In this document: piece by piece, positions 36,573-46,695 of the stretch
How positions within the stretch are numbered: the stretch's first letter is position 1
Layout: the number at the start of each line of letters is the position of its first letter
Assembly: GCA_014763615.1 (NCBI GenBank)
Contig: JACXVB010000009.1
Coordinates: forward strand, 34,955 to 98,954
Origin: Sphingobacteriales bacterium
GTDB taxonomy: Bacteria; Bacteroidota; Bacteroidia; Sphingobacteriales; Sphingobacteriaceae
DNA: 64,000 bases
Direction of reading: 5' to 3'
Made by a program: the position numbers and the translations under genes
The notes under the pieces: generated by a model
The model's database searches: none
What the model was told of the DNA's origin: nothing
The model's input: only the letters and a program-made list of their open reading frames with translations

Positions 36573-37937
36573 ATGGAAGGGGAGAAGAAAAGTAATTATT
36601 GGCTCAAATCAGGCATCCTGAATGTTTTGCAAAACATGTCGGGAATGCTGTTTGGAATTGGTAGTCTTTTCTTTCTGATTAGGGTTTTATCAAAAGAAGA
36701 ATATGGTGTTTGGGTACTCTTTACGGGCACAGTAACCATTCTAAATGTTTTTAGAGATGGATTATTAAGAAGTGCTGTCATTAAGTTTTTATCAGGTGCT
36801 TCTGAAGATGATAAGCCAAAGATTATTACCTCATCTTTTACTTTAGACGGACTTTTAACTACAGGAATCATCATCGCAAACTTCTTTTTTGCTCATATTT
36901 TAACTAGTTTTTGGCATACGCCGGAGTTATTGCCCGTTTTTTACCTCTACAATATCGTTTATATTTTAAGTGGAGTACTCACCCAATTTAACTGTATTGA
37001 ACAAGCCCATTTACAGTTTGATGGTATTTTTGTGACCAATACTGTAAATCAATCCGTTTTTTTTCTGGTGGTTTTGATTTGTTTCATCTTTAAAATCAAT
37101 ATTACTTTATTTCAACTGGTTGTTTTTCAAATTGTTGGTAATGCCATTAGTGCTTTTATAGCTTATTTTTATGTAAGAAGTCACCTGCATTTTGCCAAAG
37201 GTTACCATAAAGAATGGGTTAAAAAGATGTTTAACTATGGCAAATATGCTTTTGGTACTTCGGTAAGTTCTATTTTATCAGGCACTGTAGATCAATGGAT
37301 GTTGGGTGGATTAATTTCTCCGATTGCTTCTGGAGCTTTTAATCTAGCAGTGCGAATTGTTAATTTAATTGATGTTCCATCAAATGCAGTAGCAACTATC
37401 GTATTTCCGCAAAGTGCAAAAAGAATTGAAACCGAAGGAAGAACAGCCATTAAATATCTTTATGAGCGTTCTGTTGGCGTGATTTTAGCCATGTTGGTTC
37501 CTTCTGTTATCTTAATTTATATTTTTAGCGATTTAATCATTTATATCGCTGCCGGTAATAAATATGCTGATGCCGTTCCTTTGCTCAGGGTAATGCTTTT
37601 TTATATTCTTTTAATCCCTTATGGAAGACAGTTTGGGGTGATTTTAGATTCCATCGGTAAAACAAAAACAACTTTTTATATGGTGGTTTTTATTGCTTCC
37701 TTTAATTTGGGTTTAAATTATATTTTGATTAGTCAAATCGGGATAATGGGAGCTCCGTACGCCACTTTGATTTCAAATATTGTAGGTTTTATTATCGCTC
37801 AATACATCCTTAAAAAAGAATTGAATGTGAGTATTTGGAACACTTTTGTGTATGCATATTATTTTTATCCCGAGTTTTACGGGAAATTTGTAAAGCCACA
37901 GTTAATCCGATTTAAAATTATAAAAGGGCAATCATAA
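36573..37937 (+). CDS. Wzx-type oligosaccharide flippase
   Basis: 454 residues with about twelve membrane helices across the full length and the N-terminal pattern GIGSLFFLIRVLSKEEYGVWVL typical of polysaccharide exporters of the MATE-like MOP superfamily. Flips undecaprenyl-linked repeat units across the inner membrane. Starts immediately after the upstream stop and is followed with no gap by the fucosyltransferase. Confidence 0.9.
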   Translation: MEGEKKSNYWLKSGILNVLQNMSGMLFGIGSLFFLIRVLSKEEYGVWVLFTGTVTILNVFRDGLLRSAVIKFLSGASEDDKPKIITSSFTLDGLLTTGIIIANFFFAHILTSFWHTPELLPVFYLYNIVYILSGVLTQFNCIEQAHLQFDGIFVTNTVNQSVFFLVVLICFIFKINITLFQLVVFQIVGNAISAFIAYFYVRSHLHFAKGYHKEWVKKMFNYGKYAFGTSVSSILSGTVDQWMLGGLISPIASGAFNLAVRIVNLIDVPSNAVATIVFPQSAKRIETEGRTAIKYLYERSVGVILAMLVPSVILIYIFSDLIIYIAAGNKYADAVPLLRVMLFYILLIPYGRQFGVILDSIGKTKTTFYMVVFIASFNLGLNYILISQIGIMGAPYATLISNIVGFIIAQYILKKELNVSIWNTFVYAYYFYPEFYGKFVKPQLIRFKIIKGQS

Positions 37938-38759
37938 ATGGTAGGTGTTGAGTTTAAAGGGAGATTAGGAAATCAGCTTTTTCAATATACTTTTTTGAAA
38001 TATCTAAAAAGTAGGCGAAAAGGATTGATTTATTTTTTCCCTAATCCTCATCATGCTTATTTAGGTAAATATTTTGAGCTAGAAGGAAGTGACAATTTTC
38101 TTTTAAACGCTAAAGCTTACTCAGCGCTTACTCGATTTTTGCCTGGATTACTCCGACTAAAAGATTTGTATTTTCATAATTGGGTTGCCCCTAAACCTGT
38201 TAAAGTGATTAATTGGAGGTACTACAAAGGCTATTATCAAACCGCTTATTATTATGAGCATTTGCCAAAAGCTTTGCCTTTTAATTTGAAATCTGAATTT
38301 AAAAAGCAGTTTGAAGATCAATATGGTAAGCTTTTTGCAAAAAATAAAACAGTGGTGGTTCATATCAGAAGAACAGATTATATGAATTATGGGGAGAGAA
38401 GACAGCGAGATATATCTTTGCCTTTGGCTTATTTTAAATCCCGATTAGATGCTATCGAAAACCTTCAAGATTATCAAGTGATTTTCGTGAGCGATGATAC
38501 TCAAAAAGTTCAAGAAGTTTTTGCAGACCAGGAGAATTATATTTTCTCTAACAATAGCGAAATCATTGATTTTCAATTGATACAGAATGCGGATATCAGC
38601 ATCATTTCTAATAGTACTTTCGCTTGGTGGGCAGCTTATCTAAATCCTAAAAAAGATAAAATTGTTTACGCCCCAAAAGATTGGTTTGGATTTAGGTTAG
38701 GACGAGAGCATCCAAAAGGTATCATGACTGATAAATTTACTTGGTGCGAAGTGCTTTAA
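37938..38759 (+). CDS. GT11 alpha-1,2-fucosyltransferase
   Basis: 273 residues. VEFKGRLGNQLFQYTFLKYL at the N-terminus, VVVHIRRTDYMNYG (about 139-152; HxRRxDY binds GDP-fucose), VIFVSDDTQKV and ISNSTFAWWAAYLNP (about 232) are the four GT11 motifs. Transfers fucose in alpha-1,2 linkage. Implies that fucose, or a related GDP-sugar, is part of the polymer. Its TAA abuts the stop codon of the convergent glycosyltransferase gene. Confidence 0.93.
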   Translation: MVGVEFKGRLGNQLFQYTFLKYLKSRRKGLIYFFPNPHHAYLGKYFELEGSDNFLLNAKAYSALTRFLPGLLRLKDLYFHNWVAPKPVKVINWRYYKGYYQTAYYYEHLPKALPFNLKSEFKKQFEDQYGKLFAKNKTVVVHIRRTDYMNYGERRQRDISLPLAYFKSRLDAIENLQDYQVIFVSDDTQKVQEVFADQENYIFSNNSEIIDFQLIQNADISIISNSTFAWWAAYLNPKKDKIVYAPKDWFGFRLGREHPKGIMTDKFTWCEVL

Positions 38760-39854
38760 TTAAGCCAAAGTTTTATAAAGATCTAAGGTTTGCTTTACCG
38801 ATTTTTCAATCGGGAAATCTAATAGACGTTTATTCCCTCTAACCATCAAATCTTTCCTTGTAGCTTCATCAGCAATTAGCTTTTCAATTTGGAAAATCAG
38901 ATCCTCTAAGGAGTGCGGACTGAAAAAACTGGCAGCATCTTGAGCAATTTCTCTAAAGCATTCTGTATCACTCAATAAGATCGGGCAATTGGCCTTAAAT
39001 GCTTCTAAAATGGGTAATCCGAAACCTTCATGTAAAGATGGATAAATAAACAGAAGAGTATTTTGATAAAGATAATTTAGCTGCTCATCAGAAACATGAT
39101 AATGATGAACTTTATCTTTCAGTTTTAAACGATGAATAATTTCTACATCTGCACCAACCAAATTTCCTCCGCCAGTTAAAACCAAATGAATATCAGGATA
39201 TTTCTTTGAAATTTGCTCGTAAGCGTTTAGGAATAGGTAGAAGTTTTTGTAGCCGCTTCTATCGCCAATAAAAAGTAAATAGTTTGAGGGTAAATTAGGG
39301 ATGGACTCGAATTTTAAAGGAGTTGCAATATCAATTCCATGATAAATCACCTCCACTTTACTTTCATCAGTGTCAATATATTTTAATAAATCGCTTTTGG
39401 TAGTTTCAGAAATCGCGATAATTTTATCTGCTCGCTCCACACTGATTCTTTTTTCTGTAGTCAAGGTATCCATCACCCAAAAATATTCGGGTAACCTTTC
39501 GTAAGTCATGTCATGAATGGTAGTTACAAAAGGTTTTTTAAGGTTTTTAATAAAGTAAGGGTCGTAATAAGTGGGGTGAAAAACATCAAAATGATTTCGT
39601 TTTAATAGGTAATCACAATACCATTCATTCAATTTAAAACGCTTCATCCCGCCATTTAGAATATGGGTAAAAAATGCTTGATTTAGTGCTAGTGGCTGAT
39701 CTTTGATATAGTGATTTTGCGAATTTAAGACACCTAATAAGTAATCAAATTCTTCATTTCTTTTAATCTCTTCAATAATATTCGCGAAATATCGGCTGAT
39801 GCCACCATATTTTTGAGTGCTGAATTTTTGATGATCAAAAAAAACTTTAAGCAT
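38760..39854 (-). CDS. GT4 family glycosyltransferase
   Basis: 364 residues from ATG 39854 (MLKVFFDHQKFSTQ); a longer frame upstream overlaps the previous gene and has no family sequence. GT-B enzyme: N-terminal YGGISRYFANII, middle LLFIGDRSGYKNFYLFLNAY (about 210), and the donor-binding PSLHEGFGLPILEAFKANCP with the E-x7-E motif (about 290). Mannosyltransferase-like. Start overlaps the upstream gene's stop by 8 bp. Confidence 0.9.
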   Translation of the reverse strand: MLKVFFDHQKFSTQKYGGISRYFANIIEEIKRNEEFDYLLGVLNSQNHYIKDQPLALNQAFFTHILNGGMKRFKLNEWYCDYLLKRNHFDVFHPTYYDPYFIKNLKKPFVTTIHDMTYERLPEYFWVMDTLTTEKRISVERADKIIAISETTKSDLLKYIDTDESKVEVIYHGIDIATPLKFESIPNLPSNYLLFIGDRSGYKNFYLFLNAYEQISKKYPDIHLVLTGGGNLVGADVEIIHRLKLKDKVHHYHVSDEQLNYLYQNTLLFIYPSLHEGFGLPILEAFKANCPILLSDTECFREIAQDAASFFSPHSLEDLIFQIEKLIADEATRKDLMVRGNKRLLDFPIEKSVKQTLDLYKTLA

Positions 39855-41067
39855 GAGGAGACGACAATTTTTCTTGTAAATATTTTGCGAGCAAGTTAGA
39901 AAATTCTTTTGTTCTTCTTTCCCAAGTATTTTCCTCAGCAACTAAAATTCTAGCTTTCAATTTTTCTTCATTATCATGATGTATGGCTTCTTTTATAGCT
40001 AAAGAAAACTCTTCGACATTCTCACAGAATGGCACTGTATCATGAGTAAACTCTTTTAAATCGGTATTGAAATTTGTAGATACAACGGGTTTTCCACTGC
40101 CTAAATATTCGAAAAGCTTGAGCGGGAAAATGGTATTACTCACTTTATCCTTTTTAAAAGGGATGATAGCCACATCAAAAGCTTTTAAAATGGATGGCAT
40201 ATCAGAAAATGGAACTCGACCAATTAAATGAATATTTTCTGCCTGATTCCATCTTTCAGGGATTAAACCTGTAGCTATCGGGCCAACCAAAACAAAGCTT
40301 TTATCTGGATTTGCCACAAAAACTTTCTCTAACAAATCGTAATCCATGCGGCGCTCTATATTTCCGAAATAACCCACAATTGGTTTTTTGATGGCTTGCA
40401 ATTTTGGATGAATAGGCGTTTCTGTTAACCGAGCCTTTTCACTGTGAGAAATATCGGCAGCATTTGGGATAAAATAGGTATGAGGATGTCTTTCTTTTTT
40501 CTCTAGATATAATTGTTTGCTGGTACAAATCACTAAATCGCTATCCTCTATAATAATTTTCTCGGATTTAATCCCATGTTTCATATCAAATTCAACAATT
40601 AAAGGGTCAACACAATGGTAAACATTAAGTGTTGAGGGAATCATTTTTGCGATGTTTGGATAGTAGATATTAAAGGAATTGATATATATAAATTCTTTGA
40701 TATCAAACTTTTCTAATACTTTTTTAATACGATTTGCTATCAGTTTTTCATTGTACTTTAAAAGCAAACGATATATAAGGCCTTCAGGTAAAAAGTTAAT
40801 CGAAAATAGAAGTGGAGTGAATAAAATTTGAAGATTTTCTATTTCTGTATCCAATAAACCATCAGAAGATTTTGAATAGAAAGGCTTCTTTTTAATGAAT
40901 TCTTCTGTGTCTTTTTGTTTGATGTAATCTTTTATAGTTGCAGGATATTCAATATAAAATACACGATTTTCTTTAGCTAAGTTTTTGGCGATGGTGTAGC
41001 TAGTCGATTCGAATTGGCCATCGTATTTGGAGTTGCTTAAAATAAAAATCGCAGCATTTTTAAGCAT
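39847..41067 (-). CDS. Glycosyltransferase, GT1/GT4-like (GT-B)
   Basis: 406 residues. An N-terminal domain with SKYDGQFESTSYTIAKNLAK and FYIEYPATIKDY, and a C-terminal half with KKPIVGYFGNIERRMDYDLLE (about 227) and the donor site IFPLKLFEYLGSGKPVVSTN (about 324). This pattern occurs in glycosyltransferases of teichuronic-acid/EPS clusters (TuaH-like). Gap of 1 bp to the acetyltransferase gene upstream. Confidence 0.85.
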   Translation of the reverse strand: MLKNAAIFILSNSKYDGQFESTSYTIAKNLAKENRVFYIEYPATIKDYIKQKDTEEFIKKKPFYSKSSDGLLDTEIENLQILFTPLLFSINFLPEGLIYRLLLKYNEKLIANRIKKVLEKFDIKEFIYINSFNIYYPNIAKMIPSTLNVYHCVDPLIVEFDMKHGIKSEKIIIEDSDLVICTSKQLYLEKKERHPHTYFIPNAADISHSEKARLTETPIHPKLQAIKKPIVGYFGNIERRMDYDLLEKVFVANPDKSFVLVGPIATGLIPERWNQAENIHLIGRVPFSDMPSILKAFDVAIIPFKKDKVSNTIFPLKLFEYLGSGKPVVSTNFNTDLKEFTHDTVPFCENVEEFSLAIKEAIHHDNEEKLKARILVAEENTWERRTKEFSNLLAKYLQEKLSSPHA

Positions 41068-41068
41068 A

Positions 41069-41686
41069 TCAGATTACTTTTTCCCAGCTATTACTTTCTT
41101 TATTATATTTTTTAATAATCTTAGCCGGATTTCCAGCAGCGATACAAAAATCAGGAACATCTTTGGTAACCACACTTCCTGCACCAACCACGGCATGTTT
41201 ACCAATGGTTACACCGGCAGTAATTACAGAATTTGCACCTATCCAAACATCGTCTTTAATATTGATGGTTTGAGTAGTAACAGGTTGATTACTTGGGGAA
41301 ACATTTACATCTTCATAACCGTGATTTAAGCCAGAAATCACAATATTAGGAGCTAACATCACCCGATTTCCAATATTCACAGGACCGATAACTACATTGC
41401 CTCTACCTATCATACTATGTTCGCCGATGGAAATATCTCCAACTCCATTGTTGATGGTAGCAAAATCCTCGATAATTGAATTAGCGCCAACTGAAAAGGA
41501 GTTGAAGGGTAAAACATCTAACTTCGCATTTCTTCTGATAATAGCGTTTTTTCCTTTTTTATTTCTAAATGGATTCACAAATAGTCTAATCCACAATCTC
41601 GGTCGGAAATCATGGGTGGGAACAATCATCCAATGAACAAATTTCTTTAATCTGGGGTTTGATTTAATATAGCTCGATAAAGACAT
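41069..41686 (-). CDS. Hexapeptide-repeat acyltransferase
   Basis: 205 residues with left-handed beta-helix hexapeptide repeats (SIGEHSMIGRGNVVIGP, VWIGANSVITAGVTIG) from about 60 to 185 and the catalytic-loop histidine in SGLNHGYEDV. Probably O-acetylates a sugar in the repeat unit using acetyl-CoA. Same tight operon (no gap to the polymerase gene upstream). Confidence 0.88.
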   Translation of the reverse strand: MSLSSYIKSNPRLKKFVHWMIVPTHDFRPRLWIRLFVNPFRNKKGKNAIIRRNAKLDVLPFNSFSVGANSIIEDFATINNGVGDISIGEHSMIGRGNVVIGPVNIGNRVMLAPNIVISGLNHGYEDVNVSPSNQPVTTQTINIKDDVWIGANSVITAGVTIGKHAVVGAGSVVTKDVPDFCIAAGNPAKIIKKYNKESNSWEKVI

Positions 41687-43162
41687 TTATTCAATTACTT
41701 TAATTACCTTTTTCTGAATATTATTTTCCTCTGCGTGTTTCTTATCATCCAACACTTTAGTGACTCTAATCAAAGCTAAAAATAAATAGAAAAATACACT
41801 CATCGGATATTGAACAATGGCTTCTTGTGGGAAGTTGGCAATAGAAATTGCGAAAACAATGATCACCATTGCCAAACAAATACTCCGAAGCTCGGGATCA
41901 CGAATGTTAAAATAGTTATTTATACCAATGTATAAAGCAGCAAACATGATACTACAAATAATAAATAACCCAATCCAACCTAGCTCCATAGCTACCCTAA
42001 CATAACCACTATCTGGTGGAAACTGAGCAAGATAGGAGTTTGGTGCGAAACGAACGCCCCATACTCCAGATCCGCCTAAACCACCACCAATTGGGTGAGT
42101 TTGTATAAAGGGTTGAATCACTTTCTGAGTAGCTTTTCTAACTTTATAAGATGCATCGCTATTAGGTTTAAATGCGCTTTGAAAGCGGTATAAAGTAACA
42201 TTACCAGTAGGTATGTTGATGAGAACGTATAAGCCCATACCTGCAATAATTCCCAATAGGATTAAAGATTTATTTAATCTGATAATGAGAAATAAAACTA
42301 CTGCAGCCGGAATTAAAACGTAAGATCCTCTGGTACCAGAGTAAGTCATTACAAAAGCAAACATGGCAGCCAAAAGGCCTAATAAAACTTTGTATCTCAT
42401 TTTATAAGGACCGGTCATTAAGCCGATACAGAGTAAAGAGGCCACAGCCATATTATAGGAGAAAGCCACAGGATCAGAAAAAATTGAATTTTTGCGCCAA
42501 TGGCCATCAATAAATAATAAAGATTGAACCAATGGGTCGTAATGATTGGATTCTTCAAAAGGGAAAAACCCGATGTATTCTTGTTTCATGGCGTAAAGAG
42601 CCGCAAAAAACGCCATTGATAACCATACGATAATGATTGTTCGAAGAAATTTAATAGATATAATATAATAGGTAAAAATAAAATAGGATAACATCACTAC
42701 CGCAACCCCTCTGATGGTGTAAACCCATGCTAATTGAGACGCCGCATTCGGGTTAAAAACCTGCAATAAATTGTAAATAATCCAAATTAAAATAAGATAG
42801 GAGATAGGCTCATTAAAAACTTTAAAATTGGTATAATACTTTTGCTGCATAAAAAAGCCAAGGGTCAAAAGTGCCAAAATACCATCCATCAAAGTACCCA
42901 TGGGGAAATTAGTAGGGAAAAGAGCTATCAGATACATGATGAAATAAGCCATCACCATTAGCATAATTACACCAAAACGAGGAAGTCTTAGTGCCGCGTA
43001 AACAAAAAAAGCTCCAATAGCTACAACTGCCGGAAGTACACCAATTTTACCATAAACGCTGATAGAGTATGCACTAACCATAGAAAGAACCAGTACAATA
43101 ATGATAATCACTATGTATGATATTTTTCCTCTTGGATTGATTGAAATGCCTAATTTCCTCAT
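41687..43162 (-). CDS. O-antigen ligase/polymerase-like (Wzy-type) membrane protein
   Basis: 491 residues with about twelve membrane helices and a large extracytoplasmic loop around residues 330-380 (QPFIQTHPIGGGLGGSGVWG), where ligases and Wzy polymerases hold their catalytic loop. TYSGTRGSYVLIPAAVV matches the O-antigen ligase family. Polymerises or ligates lipid-linked repeat units at the periplasmic face. Its ATG overlaps the stop of the 43-residue upstream gene by one base. Confidence 0.87.
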   Translation of the reverse strand: MRKLGISINPRGKISYIVIIIIVLVLSMVSAYSISVYGKIGVLPAVVAIGAFFVYAALRLPRFGVIMLMVMAYFIMYLIALFPTNFPMGTLMDGILALLTLGFFMQQKYYTNFKVFNEPISYLILIWIIYNLLQVFNPNAASQLAWVYTIRGVAVVMLSYFIFTYYIISIKFLRTIIIVWLSMAFFAALYAMKQEYIGFFPFEESNHYDPLVQSLLFIDGHWRKNSIFSDPVAFSYNMAVASLLCIGLMTGPYKMRYKVLLGLLAAMFAFVMTYSGTRGSYVLIPAAVVLFLIIRLNKSLILLGIIAGMGLYVLINIPTGNVTLYRFQSAFKPNSDASYKVRKATQKVIQPFIQTHPIGGGLGGSGVWGVRFAPNSYLAQFPPDSGYVRVAMELGWIGLFIICSIMFAALYIGINNYFNIRDPELRSICLAMVIIVFAISIANFPQEAIVQYPMSVFFYLFLALIRVTKVLDDKKHAEENNIQKKVIKVIE

Positions 43163-43293
43163 TAGAAAAATAATATTTTAAAAAAGAAAAAATAAGCAGT
43201 TATAAAACAAAGTATAATTGCCGCCCATTTCTTAAACTTCAAAAATGTGCTTTCTCTTTTTTTTGATAAATTAAAATCTGGATCAACTCTCAT
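43162..43293 (-). CDS. 43-residue single-helix membrane microprotein
   Basis: ATG at 43293, stop at 43162-43164. It begins MRVDPDFNLSKKREST and has a basic stretch (KFKKW) followed by one hydrophobic helix (AAIILCFITAYFFFF). The stop overlaps the start of the polymerase gene (TAATG), which is the kind of junction used for translational coupling and the main reason to believe it is real. It is the only coding sequence in the gap between the polymerase and the GT2. Function unknown; perhaps a small partner of the polymerase. Confidence 0.6.
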   Translation of the reverse strand: MRVDPDFNLSKKRESTFLKFKKWAAIILCFITAYFFFFKILFF

Positions 43294-43300
43294 TTGATAT

Positions 43301-44488
43301 TCAATGTTTATCCCTAATAATTTCGCTTTTCAAAATATGTTCATGTTTTGTTGCAACCGATATTTTGTTAGCCTTTCTTACTTTTATCAATGATAAAATT
43401 TGGAAAAATATAAATTTTGGAATGTTAATTAAGGATTGGTAAATCTTTTTATCAGTTTCTGAAAGCAATAGTGCGATAAAAAAACCAAGTATAAAACAAG
43501 CAAATCCTAGTATCCAAAAGATAACGCTAAAGCCTAAAGTTAAATTAATGATTAGACATAAGACCGAAAGCAGTAGAAAAATAAATAATGGGGGTCTTAA
43601 TAAAACTAAACCAAAAATAAACTGATTGATAGACAAATTTTTCATTCCTTTAAAAAGGATAGAAAACCCGAATTTGAAATACTTAAACCAAGTGTTTATC
43701 CATCTGGAGCGTTGTTTCACTAATTGATCTGAGTTGGTGGTTTTCTCATCATAAACAATGGCTTCCACGTTAAATGCAATTCTGAGGTTTTGATTGATGA
43801 TATAAGCTTGCAGAACTTTATCAAAACCGGCTCCTTTCACTTTATTTTCACTCAAAAATTTTTGATATAAATTGCAGGTAAATGCCATTCCAGAACCGGA
43901 GAGTGTGCTAGACGAACCAGCGTTAAATAAAATTTCTCCATCATAAAAATGATAATAAATATCTCTGGCAGCGTCTAAACAAGCATAAGTAGAGTTTAGG
44001 TTTTTTGCAGCTCTAATTCCTTGTACGGCCTTGAAACCTTTATTAAAGTATTTGTTAAGTGATGTTAAGTAATGAGGATGAACAATATTATCACTATCTA
44101 TAATGGTAAGGTGGGTATGATTTCTTTTAAAGTGATTTACAGCATACCAATGAGATCCGGTGTTGCTTCCTATCGTTTTATCGGGTCTTAAAATCACTAC
44201 TCGGCTATCATCAAAAATTAAATTACGGGTATCACATTTATCAGCAACAACATAAATGATAAACTTTTGATAATCCTGCTCTAAAATGGATTGAACTACA
44301 TAAGGGATATGGTTGGTTTCTTCATAGGCTGTAACAATAACGGCATAATCGGGTGAAATATCTTCATCAGTTTTGGAATTGTTTTTCTTTCTTAATTTGC
44401 TAAATATTAATAATACTAAAGGAAAGAAAAGATTAAAGCCAATACCAATTTGCAGTACCATCCATATCGTCTCAAAGATTCTGTTCAC
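43301..44488 (-). CDS. Membrane GT2 glycosyltransferase
   Basis: 395 residues. N-terminal helix, GT-A domain with DYAVIVTAYEETNHIPYVVQ (about 47-66), LTIIDSDNIVHP (about 137; DSD metal site), SGSGMAFTCNLYQ and QLVKQRSRWINTWFKYFKFG (QxxRW, about 253), then three C-terminal membrane helices. QxxRW indicates a processive-type enzyme such as hyaluronan or cellulose synthases, so it may build a backbone. Gap of 5 bp to the Wzc-like gene. Confidence 0.88.
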   Translation of the reverse strand: MNRIFETIWMVLQIGIGFNLFFPLVLLIFSKLRKKNNSKTDEDISPDYAVIVTAYEETNHIPYVVQSILEQDYQKFIIYVVADKCDTRNLIFDDSRVVILRPDKTIGSNTGSHWYAVNHFKRNHTHLTIIDSDNIVHPHYLTSLNKYFNKGFKAVQGIRAAKNLNSTYACLDAARDIYYHFYDGEILFNAGSSSTLSGSGMAFTCNLYQKFLSENKVKGAGFDKVLQAYIINQNLRIAFNVEAIVYDEKTTNSDQLVKQRSRWINTWFKYFKFGFSILFKGMKNLSINQFIFGLVLLRPPLFIFLLLSVLCLIINLTLGFSVIFWILGFACFILGFFIALLLSETDKKIYQSLINIPKFIFFQILSLIKVRKANKISVATKHEHILKSEIIRDKH

Positions 44489-44493
44489 AATGA

Positions 44494-46692
44494 TTATTCA
44501 ATGAAGTTCGTGTTAATAGACCCTTCTGTTTTTATGTGATTATCTGAGGAAACTTTATTGAGTACCCAGCCAATAAACTGTCCGTTTAAGCCTTTGATAT
44601 AGTTAATGTGTTGCATCTTACTTCCTGTAATTACTTGGTTGGCTTCAAAAACCCCCATCACTTTATCTGCAATTAAATTCCATTCTTTTGCTTTACTCAA
44701 GGTTTCAAGCGAAGGGGTCTCAATCAAAATAATATCAAACTGTGAACGTAAATTATCAAATCTTGCTCTCACCGTTTTTTCATCCGCAATTTCAAACAAA
44801 GAAGTATCCTCTCCTTTATTTCCCATTACCATAATTCCTGCACCAAATTCTGCTGAACCTAAATTACCATTTTTTAAATAATCCTCTAAAAAGAACTTAG
44901 TATTTGAATTCTCGGTAATACTTGGATGTTCGAAATTTCCATCAATCAATAATACCTTCTTGCTGATGACTACGTATGAATAAGCGATACAAGCAATTAA
45001 AAGGGTTTTACCTTCAGAATCATTCATGCTGGTGATATTCAATACCTGCCCTTTAGTATCCACTCTTGGGACCATTTCTCTACTAATCTCATATCTGGCA
45101 GAACGTAATTGTTTTTTCAGCTCTATCATTTCTGGATTGGTGTGCAAATTGCTCCAAATCTCTTTTAAAGCTAGGTTTGCAGAGTTTACTCGGTTAATCT
45201 TACCCAAAACTGCAATCTCAGTAATTTGAGCAAGCTCTCTAGGCGTACCAATTCTATTATCGAAATAGAAAATGACGAAGAACACCAAAATACAAAATAC
45301 AAAACTGATGATACCACTTAAGATAATCAAAAGCATTTTTTTGGAAGGTTGCTCATCGCCTGGCATAGCGATTTTTACTTGTCTAATTTTTGTAGATAAG
45401 CTAGCCTCTAGACTTGCCGCATTGTAGCGGTCTTTAATATCTAAATATTCCTTACTAGCGAGTTCAATTTTTCTTTCTATAGATTGAATTACAGCTTCAT
45501 GGGGTGCAAGCTCATCTATTTTTTTGTTAATGCTAGAAATAGCGTTATCAATAGAACTGATGCTATATTTAGCGTTATCATATTGAACTTGCAGTTGTAG
45601 TTTTTGAGCCAGTAAATTTTCCTTTCTGTTAAGCGGATTATCAATATATTTTGATGATTGTTCTAGTATTTTCTGATTAATTACTCGCTGCAAAGAATCA
45701 ATAGACCTGTTATACTTGGGGTCAAACTGATTTTGAATTTGTAAATCAATAAGCTTATTAATTTGAGCTTTTGATTGTGCTAAGCTTCCATTAATTGCGA
45801 TTAGAGACGCTTCAAAATATCTCTTTTTATTGGGATTAAACTGATCATCAATATTTTCAATTGTTTTTTCCAATGAAACTACGTTTTCTTCTGCTTCTTG
45901 CTTTTTAGTTTCATAAGTGGACATTAACTCGTACATTCTACTGGTTTGTTCATCCAGATTAATGATTCTATTTTTAATTTTATAATCCTTCAAGGCATTC
46001 ACTTGATAGTTTAAAGAATCATTTTTTGCCTGAGCAACTTGTGCCAAAAATTTAACAGATTTAGTCTGATTTTCTTTTAAAAGTGTAGTGTAATAGCTAA
46101 TAAATTCATGACAAACATTATTCACCACAAAAGCGGATAAATCGGGGTCTTCTGAGGTGAATTTTAAGGAGATAAAATCACTGACTTCTACACGCCCTGC
46201 TTCTAAATTATTTACAATAAAATCTTCGTCATAATCCATGGATTTAATTAAAGCAGTGAGTTCTCTATCTTTTGCCGAAAACTGGTCTAAAGCTTCTTTT
46301 TTAGCATATTTAGCATTTAATAATTGAAGTGCCTTCCTTCGATCAATATTAGAGAGATCTTTGATTTTATTGCTTAATTCTCTAAAAGGTTTTTCAGAAG
46401 TTAAATCATGAATCATTAACTGATAAGATACCAAGTTGATAATTTTCTGTAATTTCATGATTTCAATGAAATTACTAAACTGCCTATTGATACTTGGTTC
46501 TCCTTTATCAACATTGTTCACCAAATTTTGTGTTTCATCCACAATACCTGTTGAAATTTGTCCTTCAGATACATATTGGTCAGGAAGATTTCTTACCAAA
46601 AAATAGGCAATGATAATCGTGACAAGAGGTACAATGAGTATAACAAGTCTAAATCTGTATATCAGATTATAAAATTTCTTTAACTCTTCCAT
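44494..46692 (-). CDS. Wzc-like chain-length determinant with degenerate kinase domain
   Basis: 732 residues. A membrane helix near 15-35, Wzz-type periplasmic domain with extensive coiled coil (about 200-420), second helix (about 455-480), then a cytoplasmic P-loop domain. The Walker A-like motif is NDSEGKTLL, Walker A' VLLIDGNFEHP, Walker B FDIILIETPS. Canonical BY-kinases have D-rich versions and a C-terminal tyrosine cluster; here the tail ends KTEGSINTNFIE with no tyrosines. Likely controls polymer length and export as a co-polymerase, possibly without autophosphorylation. Confidence 0.85.
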   Translation of the reverse strand: MEELKKFYNLIYRFRLVILIVPLVTIIIAYFLVRNLPDQYVSEGQISTGIVDETQNLVNNVDKGEPSINRQFSNFIEIMKLQKIINLVSYQLMIHDLTSEKPFRELSNKIKDLSNIDRRKALQLLNAKYAKKEALDQFSAKDRELTALIKSMDYDEDFIVNNLEAGRVEVSDFISLKFTSEDPDLSAFVVNNVCHEFISYYTTLLKENQTKSVKFLAQVAQAKNDSLNYQVNALKDYKIKNRIINLDEQTSRMYELMSTYETKKQEAEENVVSLEKTIENIDDQFNPNKKRYFEASLIAINGSLAQSKAQINKLIDLQIQNQFDPKYNRSIDSLQRVINQKILEQSSKYIDNPLNRKENLLAQKLQLQVQYDNAKYSISSIDNAISSINKKIDELAPHEAVIQSIERKIELASKEYLDIKDRYNAASLEASLSTKIRQVKIAMPGDEQPSKKMLLIILSGIISFVFCILVFFVIFYFDNRIGTPRELAQITEIAVLGKINRVNSANLALKEIWSNLHTNPEMIELKKQLRSARYEISREMVPRVDTKGQVLNITSMNDSEGKTLLIACIAYSYVVISKKVLLIDGNFEHPSITENSNTKFFLEDYLKNGNLGSAEFGAGIMVMGNKGEDTSLFEIADEKTVRARFDNLRSQFDIILIETPSLETLSKAKEWNLIADKVMGVFEANQVITGSKMQHINYIKGLNGQFIGWVLNKVSSDNHIKTEGSINTNFIE

Positions 46693-46695
46693 GAT

